64,000 bases of DNA from Bifidobacterium sp. ESL0704 (lineage in GTDB: Bacteria; Actinomycetota; Actinomycetes; Actinomycetales; Bifidobacteriaceae), in contig NZ_CP113929.1 of assembly GCF_029392075.1 (NCBI RefSeq), positions 496,001 to 560,000 of the forward strand, read 5' to 3'. A model generated the notes under the pieces. That model did not search any database, was not told the origin of the DNA, and was given only the letters and a program-made list of their open reading frames with translations. The position numbers were made by a program, and so were the translations under genes. Each line of letters begins with the position of its first letter. Position 1 is the stretch's first letter. Of the stretch, positions 34,554 through 43,334 are shown piece by piece.

Positions 34554-36026
34554 ATGGTGGACGGCATGTCCGAACAGTCCATAAGCCTCGCCTCCGGTAC
34601 GTTGAACGCGTCGGAGGCGGGAGCCGATAATCCTGGCGATTCCTCTCAGGGTCGGGGGCGTGTTCTCGGCAAGCGTCATTCGCGTATTTTCGCCGTCGAA
34701 TTGTTGCGGTTGCTGGCGATTGTCGGCATAGCGGTATTCCATACGTTCCTGCTCGTCTTCGAGCAGATCGCCGTCAACGGCCCGCACGCGCTGTCGTCGG
34801 CTGTGCAAGCCGGCACGGCTCCATCGTTCGTCGCCATTGTCTCTTCGACTCCGCTGGCGGTGTGGCTGGTTGCCATGCTCATGTTCCTGGGGGCGTGGGG
34901 CAATCACATCTTTTTCATGATTTCGGCGTTCTTTCTGGTCCCGCGCATGGCCGAGCGTTCGCGGCACCGGGGATTCGTGCGCGATGAGTGGAAACCGTCT
35001 GTGCTTCGTATCGCGAAAGTGCTTGCCGCGGTCGTGTTCTATGTAGCGGTGCTGGCCGTGATCGACCGCTGGGTGGTGCCGATTCAGATGGTCGGTGGTG
35101 TGCGTGAAGTGATATTCAGCCTTGAATTCGTGTGGCTTTATGCCCTATTTATATTGCTCGCACCGTTCATCGGCTGGTGCATCGAACGGTGCCGCAAGAA
35201 ATGGTGCGGGGCATTGTGGGTGGTTGCGCTCGTTGTGATCTATGGGCTCAACGTCTATGTCGCAATCAGCGGTCGCAACTTCTTCGATTCCCTGAGCGTT
35301 CTGGACTGGCGCAAGCAGATGAGTGCCGTCACCTATTTCGCCTCCTATCTTTGTGCCGGGGCTTTGGGTTGTGCTTGGCGGCGTTGGTACGCGAGAGGTT
35401 CTTCGAAGCTCGGTGCCGCGCCTCGTTGGCTGACCCGCCGCTTCTGGGCGATTGCCTTGGTCGGGCTGATCGTTGTCGCGAGCGGCATCGTCGCCTTGGC
35501 GGCGTTCGGGGGTCATTACGGGCTGCTGATGGTGCTTTCGTTCAAATCGACTTCCGTCATCTCGTTCCTGCTCGCGGTGTGCTCGCTGATGTGTGCCGCG
35601 TGCCCGGGCGCGCAAGCCGAACGATCCGGCTCGTTAGATGCGCAACGTGGTGCGAAATCGTCATTGGAAAGCGATGCTGAGCCTGATCATACGCCGCGCG
35701 ACGAGAAAACGGAGAAGCGGTTCTGGGCAAGCATGAAAGCCTTCGCTCGTCGCGCTGTTACGGCGCTTGCTTCTGGGATTCTGGGCTTCTATGTCGTGCA
35801 GGCGCTCACGTATTATTCCTGGATCGGCGTGCAGAGCCGTTTCGCCGATCCCGTTGCGGCCCGTGTTGCCAGTGCCTTCGCGGTTGGAGGGACGCAGGCC
35901 TGCGTGGGTTGGCTTGCCGATTGGTTCCTGGTCGAGGTCGTTTTTTCGCTGGTGTTTGTGCTTCTGGTCTGTCTTGTCGACCGTTTCGTCCGTCAACCGC
36001 TGTTGCGTTTGATCAAGTTGGCATAG
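34554..36026 (+). CDS. Acyltransferase family 3 membrane protein (OafA/YrhL-like)
   Basis: 490-residue integral membrane acyltransferase with about ten segments. The N-terminal hallmark AVELLRLLAIVGIAVFHTF (residues about 47–65, with the catalytic His61) and NHIFFMISAFFLVPRM (about 117–132) are typical of the family that adds acetyl or other acyl groups to surface sugars. An acidic Ser-rich cytosolic loop (about 355–385) interrupts the second half. It follows the ManC-type gene by 170 bases on the same strand, suggesting a shared role in decorating a mannose-containing surface glycan. Function inferred from the family. Confidence 0.82.
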   Translation: MVDGMSEQSISLASGTLNASEAGADNPGDSSQGRGRVLGKRHSRIFAVELLRLLAIVGIAVFHTFLLVFEQIAVNGPHALSSAVQAGTAPSFVAIVSSTPLAVWLVAMLMFLGAWGNHIFFMISAFFLVPRMAERSRHRGFVRDEWKPSVLRIAKVLAAVVFYVAVLAVIDRWVVPIQMVGGVREVIFSLEFVWLYALFILLAPFIGWCIERCRKKWCGALWVVALVVIYGLNVYVAISGRNFFDSLSVLDWRKQMSAVTYFASYLCAGALGCAWRRWYARGSSKLGAAPRWLTRRFWAIALVGLIVVASGIVALAAFGGHYGLLMVLSFKSTSVISFLLAVCSLMCAACPGAQAERSGSLDAQRGAKSSLESDAEPDHTPRDEKTEKRFWASMKAFARRAVTALASGILGFYVVQALTYYSWIGVQSRFADPVAARVASAFAVGGTQACVGWLADWFLVEVVFSLVFVLLVCLVDRFVRQPLLRLIKLA

Positions 36027-36333
36027 AGAAATCTAGCGTCAAGTCAAAAGCCGTTGCCGTGTATTGATTGGATTGGATAAGTTTAGACATGATGTGAGCG
36101 TTCTCTATTTGTTTTGTCTCGGCTCGTGTGTGTCTGGAAACGTTCTGATTCTGCCGCTTTGCTGGCAAATATCGGGTTTTGCCAAGGCTGGTCGGCACGA
36201 CGCTTTTTGTGCTGTTGTGTCCGCTTTTGTGAGTAAATTGGTGATTGTAGCAAGCGGTGGGGAACGGCATTTTCGGATATGACTGACAAAACCACGAAAC
36301 CCCGCGGCACATGATGAAAGGACCTAAATAATT
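36027..36333. other. Intergenic region upstream of pgi
   Basis: 307 bases, moderately AT-rich, no supported gene. The pgi promoter should lie here. No array or riboswitch recognised. Confidence 0.4.
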
Positions 36334-38028
36334 ATGGCCATCAATCCTCCTATCGACGCCACCAAGACACCGGAATGGGCGGCGCTGCAAAAGCATTTTG
36401 ACGAACTGAATAGCGAAGGCATCGACCTCAAGAAGTGGTTCGCCGAAGAACCCAACCGCGTGGAGGCGCTGAGCTTCGAGGCCGGCGACCTGCACTTCGA
36501 CCTCTCCAAGGACCTCATCAAGCCCGAGACCCTGCAGCTCTTTGCGGATCTCGCCAAGGCCGTGCACCTTGAGGACCGCCGTAAGGCCATGTACTCCGGC
36601 GTGCATATCAACAACACCGAGGACCGCGCCGTGCTGCACACTGCGCTGCGTCGTCCGGCAAGCGACGAGGGCAAGTATATCGTCGACGGCCAAGATGTTG
36701 TCAAGGACGTGCATGAGGTGCTCGACAAGATCTACGCGTTCGCCGACAAGGTGCGTGGGGGCGTTTGGCGCGGCGTGACCGGCAAGAAGATCGAGACGGT
36801 AGTCAACATCGGCATCGGCGGCTCCGACCTCGGCCCGGTCATGGTTTACGAGGCGTTGAAGCCTTACGCAGACGCCGGCATTTCCGCCCGCTACGTCTCC
36901 AACATCGACCCCAACGACATCACCGAAAAGACGAAGGACCTCGACCCCGAGACCACGATGTTCATCGTCGTCTCCAAGACCTTCACCACCCTCGAGACGC
37001 TCACCAACGCCCGCGAGGCCCGCACCTGGCTCTTGAACGGACTCAAGGCCTCCGGCGCCATCGACGGATCGGACGCCAAGCGCGCCGAAGCTATCCGCAA
37101 GCACTTCATCGCCGTCTCCACCAACCTGAAGGGCGTGGAGGAATTCGGCATCGACCCGACCAACGCCTTCGGCTTCTGGAACTGGGTCGGCGGCCGCTAT
37201 TCCGTGGATTCCGCGGTCGGCACCTCCATCGCCATCGTCTGCGGCCCGAAGCGCTTCGAGCAGTTCCTCGCCGGCTTCCACGAGATGGACGAGTACTTCG
37301 CCAACACCCCGATCGAGAAGAACGTCATCGCGCTGATGGGCATGTTGAACGTCTGGTACCGCAACTTCTTCCACGCGGCCACCCACGCCGTGCTGCCGTA
37401 CGACCAGTACCTGCACCGCTTCCCGGCCTATCTGCAGCAGCTGACGATGGAATCCAACGGCAAGTCCGTGCGCTGGGACGGCAGCCCGGTGACCTGCGAC
37501 ACCGGTGAGGTCTTCTGGGGCGAGCCCGGCACCAACGGCCAGCACGCCTTCTACCAGCTGATCCACCAGGGCACACAGCTGATCCCCGCCGACTTCATCG
37601 CCTTCGCCAACACCCCGAACCCGGCCAAGGACGGCGATCAGGACGTGCACGAGCTCTTCCTGGGCAACTACCTGGCGCAGACCAAGGCGCTCGCGTTCGG
37701 CAAGACCGCCGACGAGGTGCGCGCCGAGGGTACGCCCGAGTCCATCGTGCCGGCCCGCGTTTTCAGCGGCAACCGCCCGACCACCTCGATCTTCGGCGAC
37801 GCGCTGACCCCGTTCTCGCTGGGCGAGCTGATCGCGCTCTACGAGCACATCACCTTCACCGAGGGCACGGTCTGGGGCATCGACTCCTTCGACCAGTGGG
37901 GCGTCGAGCTCGGCAAGCAGCTCGCCCGCCAGATCACCCCGGCGATCTCGCAGGATGACGAAGCGCTGGCGGCTCAGGACGCCTCCACGCAAAGCCTCAT
38001 CCGCTTCTACCGCGCGCATCGCAAGTAG
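36334..38028 (+). CDS. pgi: Glucose-6-phosphate isomerase
   Basis: Interconverts glucose-6-phosphate and fructose-6-phosphate, feeding the bifidobacterial fructose-6-phosphate (phosphoketolase) shunt. The 564-residue length is normal. Family motifs: [18 protein letters not shown] (about 151–168), [33 protein letters not shown], and the C-terminal signature [18 protein letters not shown] (about 515–532). Codon use is strongly biased to C-ending codons, as expected for a highly expressed gene, unlike its neighbours. AAAGGA is 13 bases before the ATG. A perfect 16-bp hairpin terminator follows. Confidence 0.98.
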   Translation: MAINPPIDATKTPEWAALQKHFDELNSEGIDLKKWFAEEPNRVEALSFEAGDLHFDLSKDLIKPETLQLFADLAKAVHLEDRRKAMYSGVHINNTEDRAVLHTALRRPASDEGKYIVDGQDVVKDVHEVLDKIYAFADKVRGGVWRGVTGKKIETVVNIGIGGSDLGPVMVYEALKPYADAGISARYVSNIDPNDITEKTKDLDPETTMFIVVSKTFTTLETLTNAREARTWLLNGLKASGAIDGSDAKRAEAIRKHFIAVSTNLKGVEEFGIDPTNAFGFWNWVGGRYSVDSAVGTSIAIVCGPKRFEQFLAGFHEMDEYFANTPIEKNVIALMGMLNVWYRNFFHAATHAVLPYDQYLHRFPAYLQQLTMESNGKSVRWDGSPVTCDTGEVFWGEPGTNGQHAFYQLIHQGTQLIPADFIAFANTPNPAKDGDQDVHELFLGNYLAQTKALAFGKTADEVRAEGTPESIVPARVFSGNRPTTSIFGDALTPFSLGELIALYEHITFTEGTVWGIDSFDQWGVELGKQLARQITPAISQDDEALAAQDASTQSLIRFYRAHRK

Positions 38029-38093
38029 TCAAAAGCGTTGAGGCATTGTGCCTTCTTCCGACTTGATGCTTGGATGAGGGTAGCAATGCGGGC

Positions 38094-38133
38094 AAAGTGC
38101 TCAGTCACCATACTCGGGTGACTGAGCACTTTT
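38094..38133 (+). terminator. Intrinsic terminator of pgi
   Basis: Perfect 16-bp stem (arms AAAGTGCTCAGTCACC and GGTGACTGAGCACTTT), 7-base loop, then T-rich end. It lies just before the palindromic array at 38152. Confidence 0.85.
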
Positions 38134-38151
38134 GCATTTCTGAGCGTATGA

Positions 38152-38321
38152 TGCGTTGAAAAGCAGAAAAGTGAGGCCAATAATCAGCTTTTGAACGCGG
38201 TGCCAAACTTTGACGCGTTGAAAAGCAGAAAAATGGGGCCAATAATCTGCTTTTCAACGCAGTAGCTAGCGTCGATGCGTTCAAAAGCACGAAAAGCCCC
38301 CGAAAACGTGCTTTTCATCGA
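38152..38321. repeat. Three palindromic units 62 bp apart (GCGTTGAAAAGCAG type)
   Basis: Units start with GCGTTGAAAAGCAG at 38153 and 38215 and GCGTTCAAAAGCAC at 38277. The middle unit pairs GCGTTGAAAAGCAGA with TCTGCTTTTCAACGC perfectly. Loops share AAATGGGGCCAATAA-like sequence with the 51-kb array. It lies between pgi and the convergent acidic gene. Confidence 0.88.
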
Positions 38322-38370
38322 AACCTACTGGGTGTGCTACCGACTAGCGATGCAAAACGTACGTCGCAAC

Positions 38371-39702
38371 CTATTTGATGGTGTATATCAGCGTGTAAAG
38401 ACTCTTCATTTCCTCGCTCGGCTTCGCGTCATCCAATTCCTTGTAGACAGGGTTGCTGTCCCCGTATTCTTTGGTCTCGTAGAGGTAAGTCCTGATTTTG
38501 TCTTCTATGGCCCAGTATTTCTGTGCTTTGTCGAGATCGTTCAGGATCTCGTCCCGTGAGCCGAGAGACTTGACCCTTTCCAGTTGCTTTTGCGCCTTGC
38601 CCATGCGTTTGAGGCACGCGTTCGCGTAGGCTTTGATGAACAGGTCTTTGGACTGGGTGACGCCCTGCGCGGAGGCTTCGCAGTTGGTGATGATCGTCTG
38701 TATGGTATTGACGGAATCGGGGTCATCGCTGAGATTTGTGTATTTTTGCGCGTCCTCTTGGCAGGTTTTGATGGTGGCAGTGTAGCCGACCACCGAATCG
38801 CTGAAGTTGTTGAGAACCTTGACGTACTTCTTGTTTTTGGCTTGATATGCCTGGTAAGCCTTGCGGATATTGCCGTAATCGCTATAGGCTTGCGTTTTGG
38901 CGAACTTGTCTCCAGAATTGGCCACCGTAGCCGTGGCGACCTTGAGGTCGTCGAGATCGTCCTGCTCGATGGTGTCGGCTGGACCGTTCATGCCGCTGCT
39001 TTGGGTGATGATATACAGCGCATGGCTGAGCTGGTCGTGCGGCTTCTGGATATCTGCGGTGAACGTGTCGTTGGCCTTGTTGAGGATATGGGATTTTCTC
39101 ACGCTCTCTTCGAATGCCTCTTCGTTTGAAGACGAAGACGTGGAATGGCTGCCGAAATGCGGAAGGACGAACGGTGCGGCAATAATCGCTATGACAAAGA
39201 TGAAGGCGCAAGCGCTCGCGATTTTCGACTTGGGTTTATTGCTGTTTCTTTCGCTGTCGTCGTCATCCGTGTCGTCTTCATCGTCGTCCTCATCTTCTTC
39301 TCCGTCTTCGTCTTCGTCACTGTCTTCTTCATCGTTGTTATTGTCCGTGTCATCGCTGTCGTCGTCTGAGATATCGTCTTCATTGCTGTTGGCGACGTTA
39401 TATCTGCTATCGTCTTCCTGATTGTCTTCGTTGCCGTCACTATCGCTGTTTTCGTCCGTGTTTCCGGCGTCTTCGTCAATCTTGTTATTGCTGATTTTGC
39501 CGTGTCTGTTGTCATTTTGGTCCAACCACGGCTTGCTTTCGCGCTCGACGCGGTTGTCTTCGGCTTCGTCTTCGTCGTTGTTGGCGATGGATATTTGGCT
39601 GGAGTGAGTCGAATCGAGTTTGGATGAGGTCTCGTCGATGGATAGATTCTCATCCGATACCGGTATCTGTGTGTCTGCTGACTTCTTCTTCCACCGATGC
39701 AA
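38371..39702 (-). CDS. Acidic single-pass membrane protein, unknown function
   Basis: 443-residue protein. Residues about 10–155 are extremely acidic and low complexity (repeated Asp/Glu/Asn/Ser with runs such as DEDEDGEEDEDDD); one membrane segment at about 160–182 (IASACAFIFVIAIIAAPFVL) follows, with the acidic part presumably inside and residues 185–443 outside. The outer part is a mostly helical Lys/Gln/Asp-rich domain with two Cys pairs. No family recognised. It is divergent from lemA, sharing a 210-base promoter region, and may belong to the same envelope locus. Confidence 0.65.
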   Translation of the reverse strand: MHRWKKKSADTQIPVSDENLSIDETSSKLDSTHSSQISIANNDEDEAEDNRVERESKPWLDQNDNRHGKISNNKIDEDAGNTDENSDSDGNEDNQEDDSRYNVANSNEDDISDDDSDDTDNNNDEEDSDEDEDGEEDEDDDEDDTDDDDSERNSNKPKSKIASACAFIFVIAIIAAPFVLPHFGSHSTSSSSNEEAFEESVRKSHILNKANDTFTADIQKPHDQLSHALYIITQSSGMNGPADTIEQDDLDDLKVATATVANSGDKFAKTQAYSDYGNIRKAYQAYQAKNKKYVKVLNNFSDSVVGYTATIKTCQEDAQKYTNLSDDPDSVNTIQTIITNCEASAQGVTQSKDLFIKAYANACLKRMGKAQKQLERVKSLGSRDEILNDLDKAQKYWAIEDKIRTYLYETKEYGDSNPVYKELDDAKPSEEMKSLYTLIYTIK

Positions 39703-39915
39703 TGTTGGCCGTCTCTTTCATGCCCTCAAGATGATAGGACTGTAATCTGCTCTCGTTGAGCATTGTATCAGTGCGTTTGGCAAGGTGCTGAGCCTTCCTG
39801 CCGTTTCACGAGTCCGGGTCCTTGTATCATGGTTGAGAGAAGCGTGCGGTTGAAGTCGAATGTAGAGAATGAAGCGACGTCGGCTTGAACATGTTCGTCA
39901 GAGAATGGAGAAGAC

Positions 39916-40494
39916 ATGAGCGCAGGGATAATTGCATTGCTGGTCGTGTTGGCCATCGTCATCATCATTCTGGTGTGGGGTATCGTGGCCTATAATCATC
40001 TGGTCGCGCTGCGCAACCGGGTGCAGAACGGGTTCTCACAGATCGACGTGCAGCTCAAGCGGCGCACCGATCTGGTGCCGAATCTGGTCGAGACCGTCAA
40101 GGGGTATGCGACCCACGAATCGCAGGTTTTCCAGAAGGTGACCGAGGCCCGCGCCGAAGCGGTCAAGGCGGCCAGCAGCAATGGGTCGACCACCGCCGAC
40201 CGTGCCCAGGCCGAGTCGGCTTTGAGCAACGCATTGATGGCCTTGCAGGCCACCGCCGAGGCGTACCCCGACCTCAAGGCCAACCAGAATTTCCTGCAGT
40301 TGCAGGACCAACTCAGCGACCTTGAACAGAAGATCGCCTACGCCCGCCAGTTCTACAACGATGTGGTGCAGAAGCTCAACACGGCCGTCCAGACGTTCCC
40401 CTCCAACGTGATCGCCGGCATGTTCCACTTCAGCCAGGCCCAGTATTTCCAAGTCGCCGAGTCCGACAAGTCGGTGCCGCAGGTCAAGTTCTGA
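39916..40494 (+). CDS. lemA: LemA family membrane protein
   Basis: 192-residue LemA protein: one N-terminal membrane helix (residues 5–26, IIALLVVLAIVIIILVWGIV) and a helical outer domain with the hallmark NHLVALRNRVQNGFSQIDVQLKRRTDLVPNLVETVKGYATHE. The function is unknown in general. LemA genes are commonly next to membrane proteins of the DUF2207 or TPM kind, as here, where four such genes follow. AGAATGGAGAAGAC lies before the ATG. Confidence 0.93.
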   Translation: MSAGIIALLVVLAIVIIILVWGIVAYNHLVALRNRVQNGFSQIDVQLKRRTDLVPNLVETVKGYATHESQVFQKVTEARAEAVKAASSNGSTTADRAQAESALSNALMALQATAEAYPDLKANQNFLQLQDQLSDLEQKIAYARQFYNDVVQKLNTAVQTFPSNVIAGMFHFSQAQYFQVAESDKSVPQVKF

Positions 40495-40744
40495 GCTTGC
40501 AAGCAAAGTCGCGGCGCAGCGTGACGGCGGCGGTATCGCGATTGCAATGACGGCAATGTCGAGATTGCGGTGACGGTGATATCGTGACTGCCGCGGGATG
40601 ACGATGTCGAGATTGCAGTGATGATGACGGCACGATTGCCACGAGTCGGTGGCGTTACGGTTGCAACGAGATGGTGACGGCGATTGCATCGGGACGATGA
40701 TGCAGTGGCTTGGTACGTAATATAAAATCGTAGGAAAGTGCGTG
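40495..40744. repeat. Degenerate ~23-bp direct repeats between lemA and first DUF2207 gene
   Basis: Bases about 40530–40700 repeat variants of CGAGATTGCxGTGACGG; ATGTCGAGATTGC occurs at 40556 and 40604. The region probably holds no gene; a separate promoter for the DUF2207 genes may lie near 40720 (TACGTAATATAAAAT). Confidence 0.55.
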
Positions 40745-43294
40745 ATGATGGGCAAGGTTTACAACCTCAAACGGCTGGGCAAAGCGGCTTTGACGGCTTT
40801 GGTGGCGGTTGTGGTCGTCGTCGGCTTCTACGGGTTTTGCGCCTGGCAGGGCAGCGGCAGCGGCAATCAGATGAGCTACAATTCGCTCGATGACGATGCT
40901 GTGGTGATGCCGAACGGCGATCTGCAGATCACCCAGCATATCGACGTCAAGCTGGGCAAGCGCAAGGGGGATGACAACGGTGCCAAACCGTGGCGTGAAC
41001 TGTTCCAGCGTTACCGATTGGCCGACGCCCCGGGAAAAGCGGCGGATGAGATCGAAGACGATGAGGACACGCTCAGCGCCATCACCGACGTTTCGGTCAA
41101 AAACATGACCACGGGCCAGACCTATCGCCATGGTGACGAGGATTCCCCCAATGCGCTGCACAGCTCACGCTGGGACACGACGCATGCCGGGACTTGGTAT
41201 GCGCGCAATCTGGGGCCTGATGCGAATGTGGATGACGACAAGACCGGCGTGGACTACCGGCCCGCGGCCATGAGCTCGGCCAAATACGACGCCAAGAAGC
41301 AGCAGGACGACATGGCGAAGAGGCAGCAAAGGCAGCAGGTCCTGCAAGGACAGGCGCAGGGCCAGCAGCAGACGCAGGCCGGCGGCGACAAGAACGCGGA
41401 TGTAGATTCAGATACCACGGATTCAGGCACCGCGGATTCTGGCGCGGATTCCGATACCGAATATTCCTCGCACGACTGGTATCCCGGCACAAAACCTTCG
41501 GAAATGGGTGCGGCGCACGACGTCATCGAAATCGGCTGGAACATTCCGACCACCACCTCGGCCGAAAGCATGAAATTCGACGTGACGATGACCTTCAAGG
41601 ACGTCGTCAAGGTCTACAACGACGTGGCCTATATGAAGTGGGAGCCGGTCGCCGACGACAACGGCGTCCCCATCGGGCGTTTCCGTGCCTTGGTTTCTCT
41701 GCCGCAGGGCACGAAAGCCGGCACGATGCGTCAGTGGATGGACTATCCCGGCAACGGCACCATCAGGCGGACGGGGCAGCGCAGCATCGAGATGAATGCC
41801 GAGCATGTTCCCGCCAAAAACCATATCGACCTGATTTCCATGTTCGGCCATCACGGCATGGGCCAGGTCCGCTACCGCGTCCACAGGGCCGCGAAGGAGG
41901 ATGTGGTCTCGTGGATGGAATATGAGCGGATGAACTCCGTCAAAAACAGCGGCGACACTCGCTTTGTGCTGATCAAGTACATCGCGCTTCCGGTGATTCT
42001 CGCTCTCGCCGTGGGCATCGCCGCGGTCATCGCCAGCAACAGGAAGGCTTGGATTCGCGGAGACGTGGATTATGTGCGTGACATCCCACGTATCACGCCT
42101 GGCGCCGCGGCCGATCTGATGGATGACCTTATGCCTGATGACGTCGGTGACGCCAGCCTGGCATCGCGGCAGACGGCGTCCACGCTGCTGGAACTGGCAA
42201 GTAAGAAATGTATTGCGGTGTACCCGGGGAAGGCAGGCTGGTACTCGGGGCTTGACCTCGACGCTTCGGCCGCCGACGTCAGCAAACAAGCCGGCACCTG
42301 CCTTGACAGAGCGCTGGGCAAGGGCGAAAAAGCGGATACCGTCACCATCGCGATACTGCCGAAATCGTCCAGAGCTGCCAGCAAGGGGCGGAAACTGGCA
42401 AAGTCGGAGAAAAGCCTGTTGACCATGCTCATGGACATTTCCGCCAAGCTTGGTTCCCCGACCTTCGACTTGAGTCAGGTCAACGATCGGCTTGGCGATT
42501 GGGAAAAGGGTGCGAAGGCGCAGGAAAGGTTCTACACCAGCGTCGACACCGAATACGCGAAGGGTGAGTATTCCAAGCGTTTCGTGTTCTCCTATATCGC
42601 AGCTGCGGTGCTGGTCGTCGTCGGGGCTCTGGAATCCATGATCATCGACGGCCTCGCTTTCAGCGAATTGGGTTCTGGAACGGACGATTACGGGGCCGTC
42701 TGCGATCAGTTCCATGGTCAGTGGGGGCTGTCGCTTATCCTCGGCGTGCCGGTGATTTTCGTGTTCGTTTTCCTCTTCAGGCTTTTGGCGTTCAAGGCTC
42801 TGACGCCGGCGGGCAGGCAGACAGGCACGCAATTGCTTGGCCTGCGCCGGTATATGGAGGATTTCAGCGACTTTTCCGAGCGCGACGTGCCCGACCTGGC
42901 GCTTTGGGACCAATACCTCGTCTACGCCACGGCTTTCGGGATCAGCGGAAAAGTCACCAAGCGAATGGCGCAGGTGTTCCCGAATCTCACCGACTCGTCT
43001 TGGCTGGACGGGAATGCCGGCGATTCGTTGCTCTACTGGTCGTACTATCCGTCGATCGGCGGTATGGGCAGTGGCATAGGTGCCGACACCGGTCAGTCGC
43101 TTTCCGGCTTCGATGGGGTAGACGGTTTGGGTGATTTCGGCTCGCAGATTGCCTCCGGCTTCGACACCCTCCAGTCGACGTTCGCCGATTCTTTCAGCGG
43201 TTCCGATGGCGGCTCCGGCGGTGGTTTCGGCGGTGGCGGCAGCTTCGGTGGTTCCGGCGGCGGCTCGGGCGGCGGCAGCTTCGGAGGCCGCTGA
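40745..43294 (+). CDS. DUF2207 membrane protein, paralogue 1
   Basis: 849-residue membrane protein. One N-terminal segment (about 13–33), an outer domain (about 45–400) with SYNSLDDDAVVMPNGDLQI, a Gln-rich linker (about 180–205) and the family core IEIGWNIP...MTFKDVVKVYNDVAYMKWEP (about 260–300). A second segment at about 408–430 brings it back inside, followed by YVRDIPRITPG, a soluble domain with KKCIAVYPGKAGWYSG, two more segments (about 612–633 and 662–680) and a C-terminal block RRYMEDFSDFSE...LWDQYLVYATAFGISG. The tail from about 819 is Gly/Ser-rich, ending GGGSFGGR. ATG 40745 follows AGGAAAG. DUF2207 function unknown. Confidence 0.85.
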   Translation: MMGKVYNLKRLGKAALTALVAVVVVVGFYGFCAWQGSGSGNQMSYNSLDDDAVVMPNGDLQITQHIDVKLGKRKGDDNGAKPWRELFQRYRLADAPGKAADEIEDDEDTLSAITDVSVKNMTTGQTYRHGDEDSPNALHSSRWDTTHAGTWYARNLGPDANVDDDKTGVDYRPAAMSSAKYDAKKQQDDMAKRQQRQQVLQGQAQGQQQTQAGGDKNADVDSDTTDSGTADSGADSDTEYSSHDWYPGTKPSEMGAAHDVIEIGWNIPTTTSAESMKFDVTMTFKDVVKVYNDVAYMKWEPVADDNGVPIGRFRALVSLPQGTKAGTMRQWMDYPGNGTIRRTGQRSIEMNAEHVPAKNHIDLISMFGHHGMGQVRYRVHRAAKEDVVSWMEYERMNSVKNSGDTRFVLIKYIALPVILALAVGIAAVIASNRKAWIRGDVDYVRDIPRITPGAAADLMDDLMPDDVGDASLASRQTASTLLELASKKCIAVYPGKAGWYSGLDLDASAADVSKQAGTCLDRALGKGEKADTVTIAILPKSSRAASKGRKLAKSEKSLLTMLMDISAKLGSPTFDLSQVNDRLGDWEKGAKAQERFYTSVDTEYAKGEYSKRFVFSYIAAAVLVVVGALESMIIDGLAFSELGSGTDDYGAVCDQFHGQWGLSLILGVPVIFVFVFLFRLLAFKALTPAGRQTGTQLLGLRRYMEDFSDFSERDVPDLALWDQYLVYATAFGISGKVTKRMAQVFPNLTDSSWLDGNAGDSLLYWSYYPSIGGMGSGIGADTGQSLSGFDGVDGLGDFGSQIASGFDTLQSTFADSFSGSDGGSGGGFGGGGSFGGSGGGSGGGSFGGR

Positions 43295-43334
43295 GACGGC
43301 TTGATATCTTGAAACGCAGACGGAAGAAGAGGCT

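Noticed and set aside
36013..38019. 668-codon minus-strand frame opposite pgi
   Set aside because: Antisense shadow of a strongly codon-biased housekeeping gene.
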